Of a stretch of DNA of 10,028 bases, positions 1 to 6,269 are shown one piece after another. Numbering within the stretch: the stretch's first letter is position 1; the number at the start of each line of letters is the position of its first letter. The stretch lies in the NCBI GenBank assembly GCA_003221375.1, contig QHRI01000065.1:1-10028 (forward strand). Reading direction: 5' to 3'. The DNA comes from Verrucomicrobiota bacterium (GTDB taxonomy: Bacteria; Verrucomicrobiota; Verrucomicrobiia; Chthoniobacterales; UBA10450). The notes beneath the pieces were generated by a model that saw only the letters and a list, made by a program, of their open reading frames with translations, ran no database searches and was not told the DNA's origin. A program made the position numbers and the translations under genes.

Positions 1-552
1 CGCGATAATTGTTTCCTCAGTCGCGCCACCTACGAACCGATCGAGATGTGAACGTACGGTAACACGCGCTTTGACCTTCACGCCGATACCGTCTTGTGCG
101 ACTCCGTCAATCGTCGTGCGGCCCATGTTTGGGCTCGGCGCGTCGATCACCTTCGGATTGATGCTGGTGCGCACCGCTTCCAACACTGTCTTTCCGGTTC
201 CTTTTGTGGCCAGGTCGATTGCGCAAGCTCGATTGAAGTCGAGGGTGATTCCTGCCTTGTCAGCTGCAATTAAAGCAAGGACGACATGGCTCACATCACC
301 GCCTGCGAGATAATGTGCTTCCAGGGGATCGCTCCGAACATCCAGACCGGCCTTCACTGCAGTGATGCGGTTATCCACGATTAAACCGACTGGCACCTTT
401 CGTAATCGCATTCCGACCATTTTGCCCAGGCTCACCGGCGCGTTTGCAATCCGCGCTCGGAGCCAGAGGCCGAAAAAGTTGAAAAGGACAACGGCCAGCA
501 CGAACGCAAACAGCGCCAGCACTGCGACGCCGACAAGATAAAGCGATTCCAT
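1..552 (-). CDS. floA: Flotillin-like protein FloA (UPF0365), 3' end cut by window edge
   Basis: FloA is a bacterial flotillin that anchors in the inner membrane and organises functional membrane microdomains. Only the first 184 residues are present; the family is usually about 330 residues, so the long C-terminal coiled region is missing off the left edge. Seen: an N-terminal membrane segment (about residues 4-28), then the SPFH-like core with the family stretches [44 protein letters not shown] and [10 protein letters not shown], ending at the edge in [11 protein letters not shown], which matches the FloA hallmark before RVGEGIV. The ATG at 552 gives the usual FloA N-terminus; no clear Shine-Dalgarno precedes it. 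The nfeD partner often found directly upstream is not present; 553-879 holds no recognisable gene. Family assignment is very secure. Confidence 0.93.
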   Translation of the reverse strand, partial: MESLYLVGVAVLALFAFVLAVVLFNFFGLWLRARIANAPVSLGKMVGMRLRKVPVGLIVDNRITAVKAGLDVRSDPLEAHYLAGGDVSHVVLALIAADKAGITLDFNRACAIDLATKGTGKTVLEAVRTSINPKVIDAPSPNMGRTTIDGVAQDGIGVKVKARVTVRSHLDRFVGGATEETIIA

Positions 553-640
553 ATTGCGGCGAAGATTATCGGAACAGTAACAGCGCGGGAAGTTCTAATT
601 GGCGTGTCGAACCCATCAGTCCAAGCGTCTTGGCAAAGGC

Positions 641-749
641 CTGGGTGGAACGCGTTGTCCTCAACGCGTTGGCAAAATGGATGCGGCTTTGCCGCCCGAT
701 CTCTGCACCTTCGGCGAGGTTAAGCTGCCATCGTCTTCGGCGAAGCCGA
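641..749. repeat. Cluster of short perfect hairpins in the floA upstream gap
   Basis: The 327-base stretch 553-879 between floA and the next gene has no open frame I would call a gene. Inside it are three perfect inverted repeats: 649-657 with 662-670 (AACGCGTTG, loop TCCT), 683-687 with 691-695 (GCGGC, loop TTT), and 737-741 with 745-749 (TCGGC, loop GAA). A weaker 4-bp stem lies near 707-720. None is followed by a T-run, so they are not simple terminators. The density suggests a REP-like or otherwise dispersed structured element. This is inference from one copy; no second copy is in the window. The rest of the gap (750-879) shows an A-run and T-run near 766-787 and nothing else I can name. 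Confidence 0.45.
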
Positions 750-879
750 TCCACCTTCGTCATGGGTCAAAAAAGGGTTGTTTTTTTGCTCGCGCTGCGC
801 CGAGTATTTTGATAGGAACGCAATTCCCATGATTTCGCTTTTGCGAAGGCCTCATAGGACTTCTCGAAATTAATTTACG

Positions 880-1455
880 ATGCACACGCTCGAAGAGTGG
901 CAGCAGTGGTATCAGGCAGTAAGCATTCCAGAGCCGCGCGCTCAGGCTGTTCAGTCGCCTCATCGGCCATCCGAAGAACCTCTGCTCCAATCATGGGATA
1001 ACCGGTTGGCCGCGCAGAATATTTACTTTGACATGTGCATCGCCAAGAAAATTGGGCACGCACATGTTGCGGATGAGAAAAACGTCGCGTTTCTTCGAAT
1101 CGATCAAGGCTTGGCGAAACATTCGGTGGAGAAAGCGGTGGCTGCGTTTATTCGTGAGGGTTCCTGGCCTGCTCTGAGCCATCGCGACTGTTTGCATCTG
1201 GTCGTTCGCACTCAGCTTGCGAGAAAAGTACTCGCAGCCATTCTGCAAGAGACGCCTCAGGGCATGGTTATTAAGAGCCAAATGCCTGATCTTGGAAATC
1301 GTGAGCACGCTATCCAGTGGTTGCTTTTGGACCTTTGGAATTTGGGGGGCAAAGCATTCCTGACGGCAATGGCCAGCGACTTCTCCAAAAAGCGAGAGGA
1401 ATCTGCAAGCGAGAAAAACCAAATCGGACAATTAGTCAGCGAACAAACGCATTGA
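880..1455 (+). CDS. Hypothetical protein, 191 residues, family not recognised
   Basis: I do not recognise this protein. It has 191 residues, no signal peptide and no membrane segment, so it is probably cytoplasmic. The N-terminal 45 residues are Trp/Gln/Pro-rich (MHTLEEWQQWYQ start). Residues about 45-180 look like a soluble helical domain with several Trp, Cys and His (CIAKKIGHAHVADEKN, SHRDCLHLVVRTQLARKVL, AIQWLLLDLWNLGGKAFL), and the tail is charged (SKKREESASEKNQ). The ATG at 880 is the first start in frame; the nearest GGA is about 25 bases upstream, so ribosome-binding support is weak. It stands alone on the plus strand between floA (divergent) and a tRNA gene (convergent), ending 10 bases from the tRNA 3' end. 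A 146-codon open frame on the other strand (991-1431) is less protein-like. It could still be a chance frame. Confidence 0.55.
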   Translation: MHTLEEWQQWYQAVSIPEPRAQAVQSPHRPSEEPLLQSWDNRLAAQNIYFDMCIAKKIGHAHVADEKNVAFLRIDQGLAKHSVEKAVAAFIREGSWPALSHRDCLHLVVRTQLARKVLAAILQETPQGMVIKSQMPDLGNREHAIQWLLLDLWNLGGKAFLTAMASDFSKKREESASEKNQIGQLVSEQTH

Positions 1456-1465
1456 CTGCGCGATT

Positions 1466-1549
1466 TGGTGCTCGGGGCGGGACTTGAACCCGCATGCCTT
1501 TCGGCATACGCCCCTCAAACGTACGTGTCTGCCATTCCACCACCCGAGC
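1466..1549 (-). tRNA. tRNA-Leu (anticodon GAG), CCA encoded
   Basis: Reading the minus strand from 1549 gives a complete class II tRNA of 84 nucleotides. The acceptor stem is GCTCGGG with CCCGAGC, followed by discriminator A and genomically encoded CCA. The D arm is GTG/CAC with AA and GG in the loop; the optional base 17 is absent. The anticodon stem is TACGT with GCGTA (one T-G pair) and the loop TTGAGGG, giving anticodon GAG, which reads CUC and CUU leucine codons. The variable arm is long (TGCC, GAAA loop, GGCA), as required for tRNA-Leu. The T arm is GCGGG, TTCAAGT, CCCGC. It lies alone; no second tRNA and no integrase adjoin it. Confidence 0.96.
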
Positions 1550-1665
1550 TTCACCTGTGCGAGGGTCAAAACTTTCCGCAGTCCGCGGCGGCTGGCAAGT
1601 ATCGTTTCTACTCCTGGTCATGCTTTGCTCGAAATTCGAATCCAGGTGATTCGTGGTTAAGCTTC

Positions 1666-1706
1666 GAGCACGAGCACAGCATGAGCACGAGTAAGAGTAA
1701 GAGTAC
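1666..1706 (+). repeat. Imperfect hexanucleotide repeat across the PHP gene start
   Basis: Six GAGYAM units are visible: GAGCAC at 1666 and 1672, a 5-base interruption, GAGCAC at 1683, GAGTAA at 1689 and 1695, and GAGTAC at 1701. The ATG of the PHP gene (1681) lies in the interruption, so half of the array is untranslated and half encodes the Ser/Thr/Lys run STSKSKST. Changes of whole units keep the reading frame but alter the leader length. Low-complexity slippage DNA is the simplest explanation. Confidence 0.6.
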
Positions 1707-2415
1707 AGAATGGATCAAAATCGATCTGCACATTCACACGCTTGATGATCCCAAAGACGCCATCGATTACTCCGCGCATCAATTGCTGGAACGTGCCCAG
1801 GCACTCGGTTTTCGCGTCCTTGCCATCACGCTGCATGATGCGGTCTTTGATCGACGGGAAGTATTCGCCGACGCGGCAGCCATGGGGATTTTGCTTATCC
1901 CAGCTGCCGAGATGCGCCTGCATGGCGCAGACGTCATCGTGCTAAACGTGAATGCTGAAGAAATGGCGCAGCTGAAAAGCTTTGATGATCTGCGGCGGTT
2001 GCGCGCACGACGCGGCAGTTCGATTTTTACAATTGCGCCGCATCCCTTTTACAGGCTCGGTGGCTCGATTGGATCGCGATTACTTCAAGAAATAGATTGC
2101 TTCGATGCTATTGAGTATTGCCATTTTCACGTGGGCCTCTTTAATCCGAACCGCCGCGCGAAAGGAGTGGCGTCTCGCTTTGATAAGCCATTGATCGCGA
2201 CGTCCGACGCGCATCGGCTCCACGCTTTCGGACGCCATTATACCAGTGTTCCCATGCCGTCTGCCCTGACGATAGAAAACATTTTCACAGCCCTACGGAA
2301 TGGCCCTCTGCGGCTGACGAGCCCTGCGTGCAGTTTTACCGACCTTATGAGCGCGATTTATTTCGTTTTCCTGGCGCACCCGCTTCGGGTGCGCAGGAAG
2401 TTCGCCAAAAGGTAG
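1681..2415 (+). CDS. PHP domain-containing metal-dependent hydrolase
   Basis: This is a stand-alone PHP (polymerase and histidinol phosphatase) domain protein of 244 residues, expected to be a cytoplasmic metal-dependent phosphoesterase; the substrate cannot be told from sequence. Motifs in order: DLHIHT (H17, H19), followed by D22/D23; LAITLHDA (H52, D53); IPAAEMRLHG (E77, H81); APHPFYR (H121); and ATSDAHR (D176, H178). The usual TDH of motif II is TLH here, and the His that follows the motif-III Glu in TrpH-like members is not obvious (ADVIVLN). The open frame extends upstream to 1465, but that part is the antisense of the tRNA, so I start at the ATG at 1681, nine residues before the conserved core. 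No Shine-Dalgarno is visible. The gene converges on the 706-residue membrane protein gene with 26 bases between stops. A strong hairpin lies in its last codons. Confidence 0.85.
   Translation: MSTSKSKSTEWIKIDLHIHTLDDPKDAIDYSAHQLLERAQALGFRVLAITLHDAVFDRREVFADAAAMGILLIPAAEMRLHGADVIVLNVNAEEMAQLKSFDDLRRLRARRGSSIFTIAPHPFYRLGGSIGSRLLQEIDCFDAIEYCHFHVGLFNPNRRAKGVASRFDKPLIATSDAHRLHAFGRHYTSVPMPSALTIENIFTALRNGPLRLTSPACSFTDLMSAIYFVFLAHPLRVRRKFAKR
2374..2394. terminator. Strong hairpin near a convergent gene end, possible terminator
   Basis: A perfect 9-bp GC-rich stem (GCGCACCCG at 2374-2382 and CGGGTGCGC at 2386-2394, loop CTT) lies inside the last codons of the PHP gene and 48 bases past the stop of the opposing membrane protein gene. 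It is the only strong stem between the two convergent genes. No T-run follows on either strand, so a standard intrinsic terminator is not proven. It may act as a U-less terminator, mainly for the minus-strand transcript, or may simply reflect the codons for HPLRVRR. Confidence 0.35.
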
Positions 2416-2441
2416 GCTTCGAGCCGCCACCAGGTCGAACC

Positions 2442-4562
2442 TTAGCCAGAAGGCGATTCAGTGGCCAGGTCGTAAATTGCGCCCCAATCGCCGGACGCCA
2501 CCTTTCGTGCCGTCGTTTCCCATGGGCGAGTACTCCCTTGGTAATTGGATGTTTCGTCTCGGCCCCAGAAAATGTATCGGACGCCTAACGACTGCGCGAC
2601 CTCGCGCCAGTTCGGTGCCCCACGCATCAAGGCTGTCAACTTACTGTTTGCGCTATTGTAATCGAATCCTTGCGTCCAAAGATGGCCCGGATATCCCAGA
2701 ACAACTTTGCGCCCCTGGAGCAGGAGGGGATGGTTGTAGGTCGGGTAAGCGGCGAAGCGAGCCTCCACTGGCAAAGGCTGAACCGCGTTGCCGATTGCAT
2801 CGACTCTCGCGCGCTCAATCAGTCCAAAGCCCGGGTGCCCGGCAGTCAAGCCGCCCAGCAATGTGACAAAACCCGAAGCAAAGAGCGCAACGCAGGTAAC
2901 AGCCCGTTCCGGAAACGCCCAGCGACCAATCAGATCGCTCCACAAAAACGGAAGAATGAGAAAGTACCCCCAAACCATGAGCTTAAGATTGTCCCAATCC
3001 CACGGCGCGGTTTGAACAAAGTAACCGATGCCGAAGATCGCGACGGCAGGCAACACGAACGCGATGTCAGCTGGAGGTGTCTTGCCCCAGCGCCAGCCAG
3101 CTTTCCAGGCGCGCCAAATACATAACGCTACCAACGCCAGCGCAAGGAGGACCCATAATCCGAAGTTTGTTAGCCAGAATTGGAAAAACGGAGCAATCAC
3201 GCCGTTCCATGTTTTTTGCGCGATTGTCCACAAGAACGGGACATCCGTGCCAAAGTCCTTTGGGCCGATTCGGAAGAATGGAGCGCTGAAGTCCGCCGAA
3301 TCTTGCACCCAGCCTGGATGCCATTTGAGCAGCGATTTTGCATGAAACTGATCGGTAACCAGCCACACAAAAAAGGTCGCGGGAATCAAGGCAGCACTCA
3401 GCAGCGTAGCTGCGTGTCTGCGTATCGGGGCATCACTAAAAATGTTGGGCCATGTTAGCCGCTCGAAGAGCATCCCGACGAGCAGCACGATTGTGAGCGC
3501 AATAAAGGTGTGGACATGGAAGAGTGGCATCGATGCGTAAAGTGAGAGTTCCACCCAGAAGGGCAGGGGACCCGTGGTGTTGCCGGGCGCGTTGACGGCA
3601 GTAACTCGACCGCCCTCATCGGTCGCTGCTGAAGGTTGAGCTTGGTTGGCATCAGCCTTAGCCAATTCAGTCTTCGTATCCCCTTCAGAGGAGGACGTGT
3701 CTGACGCGGGCGAGCTGACGCCGGCCGCAGGAGCGTCAGGGAAATATTTCTGCCGCCAGTGCCAGAGTAAAATCAGCGCTGCAGGGATTGCGTAAAGCCA
3801 CCCGCGCTGGGTCACGAACATGGACAAGGCAATGCTTTTCCAAGCAATGGCCCGGTGGGCGATATCTGCCTGCGTGCCCTGATAATCCAAAAACTTCAGC
3901 GTTCTAAAGAATTGGAATCCTGCCATACCGCCATTGAACAGAAAACCTGCCACACTGAACGTCCCGCCCCATCGGAAAAACGCATAAAATGTTGCAAGGG
4001 ACGCAAGTAATCCGGTCCAAACCAGTCCGCGCATCAAATCGATATGAACAAGGCAGAGTAGAGCGTTGAATAGATCGATTCCTGCGGGGTACCTTAGTTT
4101 ACTAAAGGCGTAGATCGGGTTGTCCGGCCAGAGCGATACTCCATTCGCGAAATTCCTGATCCAGGTGATATGGAGAGAAAGGTCACCCAAATTATTTGGC
4201 GATTGAATTTTCCACTCCCCGCCGTCGATGTAGAGCAGCCAGCAAAACGACCGTACGGCAAACAAGGCGAAAAATGCTGCCACTAACCAGAACCAGATTT
4301 TACCATAGCGCCAGGCACTCGGAGCCGATTCAGGCGTCTTACCTTGCAGTCGGCGTTGCGCCCGCTGGGAACGTTTTGCCTCAGAATGGTTTCGTTTATC
4401 AGGGTCAGAGGTTCCGAGCCAGGCAGCTATGGCAAATGCAACCCCGCATACCAGTGCGAGAGACGCGCTCAAAGCGTTCAATCCATGGCCTGCCATGCCC
4501 AAAAGGAGGCCGCAAACAACCGACAAGTTGACGAAGGTTAGACCTGCGGAAAGCCACTTCAT
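2442..4562 (-). CDS. Large polytopic membrane protein, putative GT-C type glycosyltransferase
   Basis: This 706-residue inner-membrane protein has about a dozen hydrophobic segments: residues 5-50 (two), 87-112, 165-195, 200-215, 243-266, 337-366, 385-403, 465-482, 498-515, 527-545 and 553-572. A soluble C-terminal domain (about 580-706) carries PTYNHPLLLQGRKVVLGYPG and SLGVRYIFWGRDE. Between membrane segments, GDLSLHITWIRNFANG (126-141) and LRYPAGIDLF (156-165) look like a first periplasmic loop with catalytic-type acids; HVHTF (349-353) and WDWDNLK (521-527) are other polar islands. The layout resembles GT-C lipid-phosphosugar glycosyltransferases, but I see no decisive family motif, so the function is inferred. 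Residues 276-332 form a Ser/Thr/Ala/Asp-rich hydrophilic insert, and 51-82 are basic and low-complexity. It lies downstream of the Agl23-like gene on the same strand, 114 bases away, suggesting cotranscription. ATG at 4562; no clear Shine-Dalgarno. Confidence 0.72.
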   Translation of the reverse strand: MKWLSAGLTFVNLSVVCGLLLGMAGHGLNALSASLALVCGVAFAIAAWLGTSDPDKRNHSEAKRSQRAQRRLQGKTPESAPSAWRYGKIWFWLVAAFFALFAVRSFCWLLYIDGGEWKIQSPNNLGDLSLHITWIRNFANGVSLWPDNPIYAFSKLRYPAGIDLFNALLCLVHIDLMRGLVWTGLLASLATFYAFFRWGGTFSVAGFLFNGGMAGFQFFRTLKFLDYQGTQADIAHRAIAWKSIALSMFVTQRGWLYAIPAALILLWHWRQKYFPDAPAAGVSSPASDTSSSEGDTKTELAKADANQAQPSAATDEGGRVTAVNAPGNTTGPLPFWVELSLYASMPLFHVHTFIALTIVLLVGMLFERLTWPNIFSDAPIRRHAATLLSAALIPATFFVWLVTDQFHAKSLLKWHPGWVQDSADFSAPFFRIGPKDFGTDVPFLWTIAQKTWNGVIAPFFQFWLTNFGLWVLLALALVALCIWRAWKAGWRWGKTPPADIAFVLPAVAIFGIGYFVQTAPWDWDNLKLMVWGYFLILPFLWSDLIGRWAFPERAVTCVALFASGFVTLLGGLTAGHPGFGLIERARVDAIGNAVQPLPVEARFAAYPTYNHPLLLQGRKVVLGYPGHLWTQGFDYNSANSKLTALMRGAPNWREVAQSLGVRYIFWGRDETSNYQGSTRPWETTARKVASGDWGAIYDLATESPSG

Positions 4563-4600
4563 TTGAGACAGAGCGGTTTATTCTGAGCGAAGAAGCTTTG

Positions 4601-4612
4601 ATGAACGTTCAT
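4601..4612. other. Perfect 12-bp palindrome upstream of the 706-residue protein gene
   Basis: ATGAACGTTCAT is identical on both strands and lies about 40-50 bases upstream of the start codon at 4562, in the short gap between the two membrane protein genes. The position would suit a regulator operator, but a single palindrome in the window is weak support and no regulator gene is nearby. Confidence 0.2.
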
Positions 4613-4632
4613 GCCGATCGCCATGAGAAAAC

Positions 4633-4661
4633 AGAGATGTTTCACTTCGCTCAACATGACA
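4633..4661 (+). repeat. Dispersed intergenic repeat, copy 1
   Basis: The stretch from AGAGATGTTTC through TTCGCTCAACATGACA matches a second intergenic stretch at 7374-7403 with one gap and three mismatches over about 30 bases, in the same orientation. Both copies lie between genes of this locus. I recall the pattern (GAGATG, TTCGCTC, CATGACA) as a widespread intergenic repeat in some bacterial genomes that yields spurious short proteins such as VMLSEVKHLCF; that is recollection, not a search result. The rest of the 4563-4676 gap holds no gene. Confidence 0.6.
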
Positions 4662-4676
4662 GCGGGGTATGAGATT

Positions 4677-6269
4677 CTAACCCGGCCCTTTTCCAACGAA
4701 ATCCGGTTGCTTGCCTGGGAAAAACTCTTTGAAGATTTTGGCGCTGAAATAGATCTTTGAAGGCTCCTGATAGTTCCGAAGACGCATTGGTTCGGTATAA
4801 TAGGAACCATGCAGTTTGGCTTCGACCTGCTTGATTTTATCTTCCTGTACCAGAAGAAAATCGCCGTCCAGATTAGCCGGCATGTTTCCTCCCTCGTAGT
4901 AACCGACCCGGTCAAAGTCACCCAAAACCCACGGCAGCGGATAAACGCTTGAGCGGATCAAATGTCCTGTCAGGTGATAATACGCCGGGTTTCGTTTCGC
5001 CAATGTGAGGAGCGGTTTCGTCAGTTTGAACATGTCGTTGTAGGTCTGAACATAGACATATGGTTCAGTATCGGTCGTGCAACGGAAGTAATTCAGCGAA
5101 ATTGATGAGCTGAGCGAGTAACAAAGTAAAAGCGCTGATATAACATATACTGCACGGCGATACTTCGCGGTAACAAGCAGGGCTGCTGCACCAAAAGTAA
5201 GCAGAAACGGCCATACAATGTTAATGATGCACCACGGCGTCTTATAATGGACGTAACTGTAGGCCATGAGCATGCCCACACCGTAAATCGCAAGGTAACG
5301 GAGGCTCAAATTCTTGAACGCCTGGCAGAATATGCAAAGCACCAGTCCCGCGAGCGCGGGCAGTTCGTAGCGTGCAGTTAATTCAACAAAGTAATACCAT
5401 GGCTTTTCATGGCCATGCCCCGCCTCGCCGGTTTGAAACCATGCCTTGCAAGCCACGTAGAGGCCCTTTACCCCGCCCCAATTCAGGAAAGCTCCCGAAT
5501 AGAGAAAGACGATCAGGGCAGCTCCGACGCCAACAATCATGGCAAGATCGATATAGCTCCACGCTTGCCGCGCCGCCTTCCCATCAGGAAGCCGAGTGAG
5601 CAAGTGGGAGACTATCAACACAGGAATTGCCACGACCGCGCAGACCAGATGAATGATGTATGTCTCCTTGGTAAGAATCATTCCGGCCAATCCCATCCCT
5701 GCGCACCACAGATAACCGGTCGTCCCGCTTTTCCAGAGGCCAAGCAGTCCGAGAATGAACATCATCGTAAAAAGAACGAGCCACACCTCGTGGATCGCAT
5801 AGCGGCCGTAGAAAACAAACCCGGGAGAGATCGCCATCGCCAGCGCAGCTATCCGGCTCACGTTTCGTCCCACCAACGGCTCGAATTTCAACGTCAACCA
5901 GACGCAGCCAATACTGGCAAGCACAACGGGCAGCCGCAGGGCCCAGAGATTCCGGCCAAACAAACTCTCCGACAGCAGCAGGACATAAAAGTGCAGCGGT
6001 CCGTGGTAATTCGTCGGGTCGTATCTGTAAAACCCATTATGCATGACCTGATCGACGAACCAGCCGTTGATGCCTTCATCAAAATGCGGTGGCTTAATCC
6101 CCAGCAGAAGAAAACGCAGGAACGCGGCGATCCCAAGAATTAACCAGGGGATCCAATCTATTTCCGCCGCGCGAGTTTTCCATCCTTCCAAATAATCACG
6201 CAGTCCCGCGATGGCGGGAGAATATTCTGCTGGCGCGCTGCCTTCTGCGCTGCTAGTACGCGCTGCCAT
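4677..6269 (-). CDS. Agl23-like (TIGR03663) membrane glycosyltransferase family protein
   Basis: A 530-residue inner-membrane protein of the GT-C fold, closest in my reading to TIGR03663 (named flippase activity-associated protein Agl23), related to GT39 mannosyltransferases. Such enzymes transfer sugars from lipid-phosphate donors on the outer face of the membrane. Seen: the first membrane segment (about 40-57), then a loop with the acid pair in PPHFDEGINGWFV (D64, E65), FYRYDPTNYHGPLHFYV (80-96), RLPVVLASIGCVWL (112-125), AISPGFVFYGRYAIHEVW (146-163) and LTKETYIIH (199-207), about ten membrane segments up to 393, and a soluble tail (395-530). I chose the ATG at 6269 because AAGGA (6275-6279) sits 5 bases before it and because upstream Met codons (6275, 6302, 6311) lie deeper within the rfbB coding region. 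This start overlaps the rfbB start head to head. The specific sugar and acceptor are unknown. Confidence 0.82.
   Translation of the reverse strand: MAARTSSAEGSAPAEYSPAIAGLRDYLEGWKTRAAEIDWIPWLILGIAAFLRFLLLGIKPPHFDEGINGWFVDQVMHNGFYRYDPTNYHGPLHFYVLLLSESLFGRNLWALRLPVVLASIGCVWLTLKFEPLVGRNVSRIAALAMAISPGFVFYGRYAIHEVWLVLFTMMFILGLLGLWKSGTTGYLWCAGMGLAGMILTKETYIIHLVCAVVAIPVLIVSHLLTRLPDGKAARQAWSYIDLAMIVGVGAALIVFLYSGAFLNWGGVKGLYVACKAWFQTGEAGHGHEKPWYYFVELTARYELPALAGLVLCIFCQAFKNLSLRYLAIYGVGMLMAYSYVHYKTPWCIINIVWPFLLTFGAAALLVTAKYRRAVYVISALLLCYSLSSSISLNYFRCTTDTEPYVYVQTYNDMFKLTKPLLTLAKRNPAYYHLTGHLIRSSVYPLPWVLGDFDRVGYYEGGNMPANLDGDFLLVQEDKIKQVEAKLHGSYYTEPMRLRNYQEPSKIYFSAKIFKEFFPGKQPDFVGKGPG

Noticed and set aside
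566..763. 65-codon open frame on the minus strand upstream of floA
   Set aside because: It consists of the hairpin-rich element, is Arg-rich without domain character, and is not NfeD, the expected floA partner.
766..787. A-run and T-run that could form a hairpin terminator
   Set aside because: The stem would be pure A-T with no GC core and lies over 200 bases from any gene end; too weak to call.
991..1431. 146-codon open frame on the minus strand
   Set aside because: Antisense to the 191-residue frame; composition (scattered Cys, Arg, Pro) is less protein-like and no motif is visible.
1465..1680. Upstream extension of the PHP reading frame by 72 codons
   Set aside because: The first part (GLEPACLSAYAPQTYVSAI) is the antisense translation of tRNA-Leu, a well-known artefact; the conserved PHP core starts just after the ATG at 1681.
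1550..1680. Promoter for tRNA-Leu on the minus strand
   Set aside because: A TTGACC occurs but only about 20 bases before the tRNA 5' end and no matching -10 box could be placed.
5409..6143. 244-codon open frame on the plus strand
   Set aside because: Antisense to the well-supported Agl23-like gene; hydrophilic Arg/Gln/Pro/His-rich shadow translation of membrane helices.
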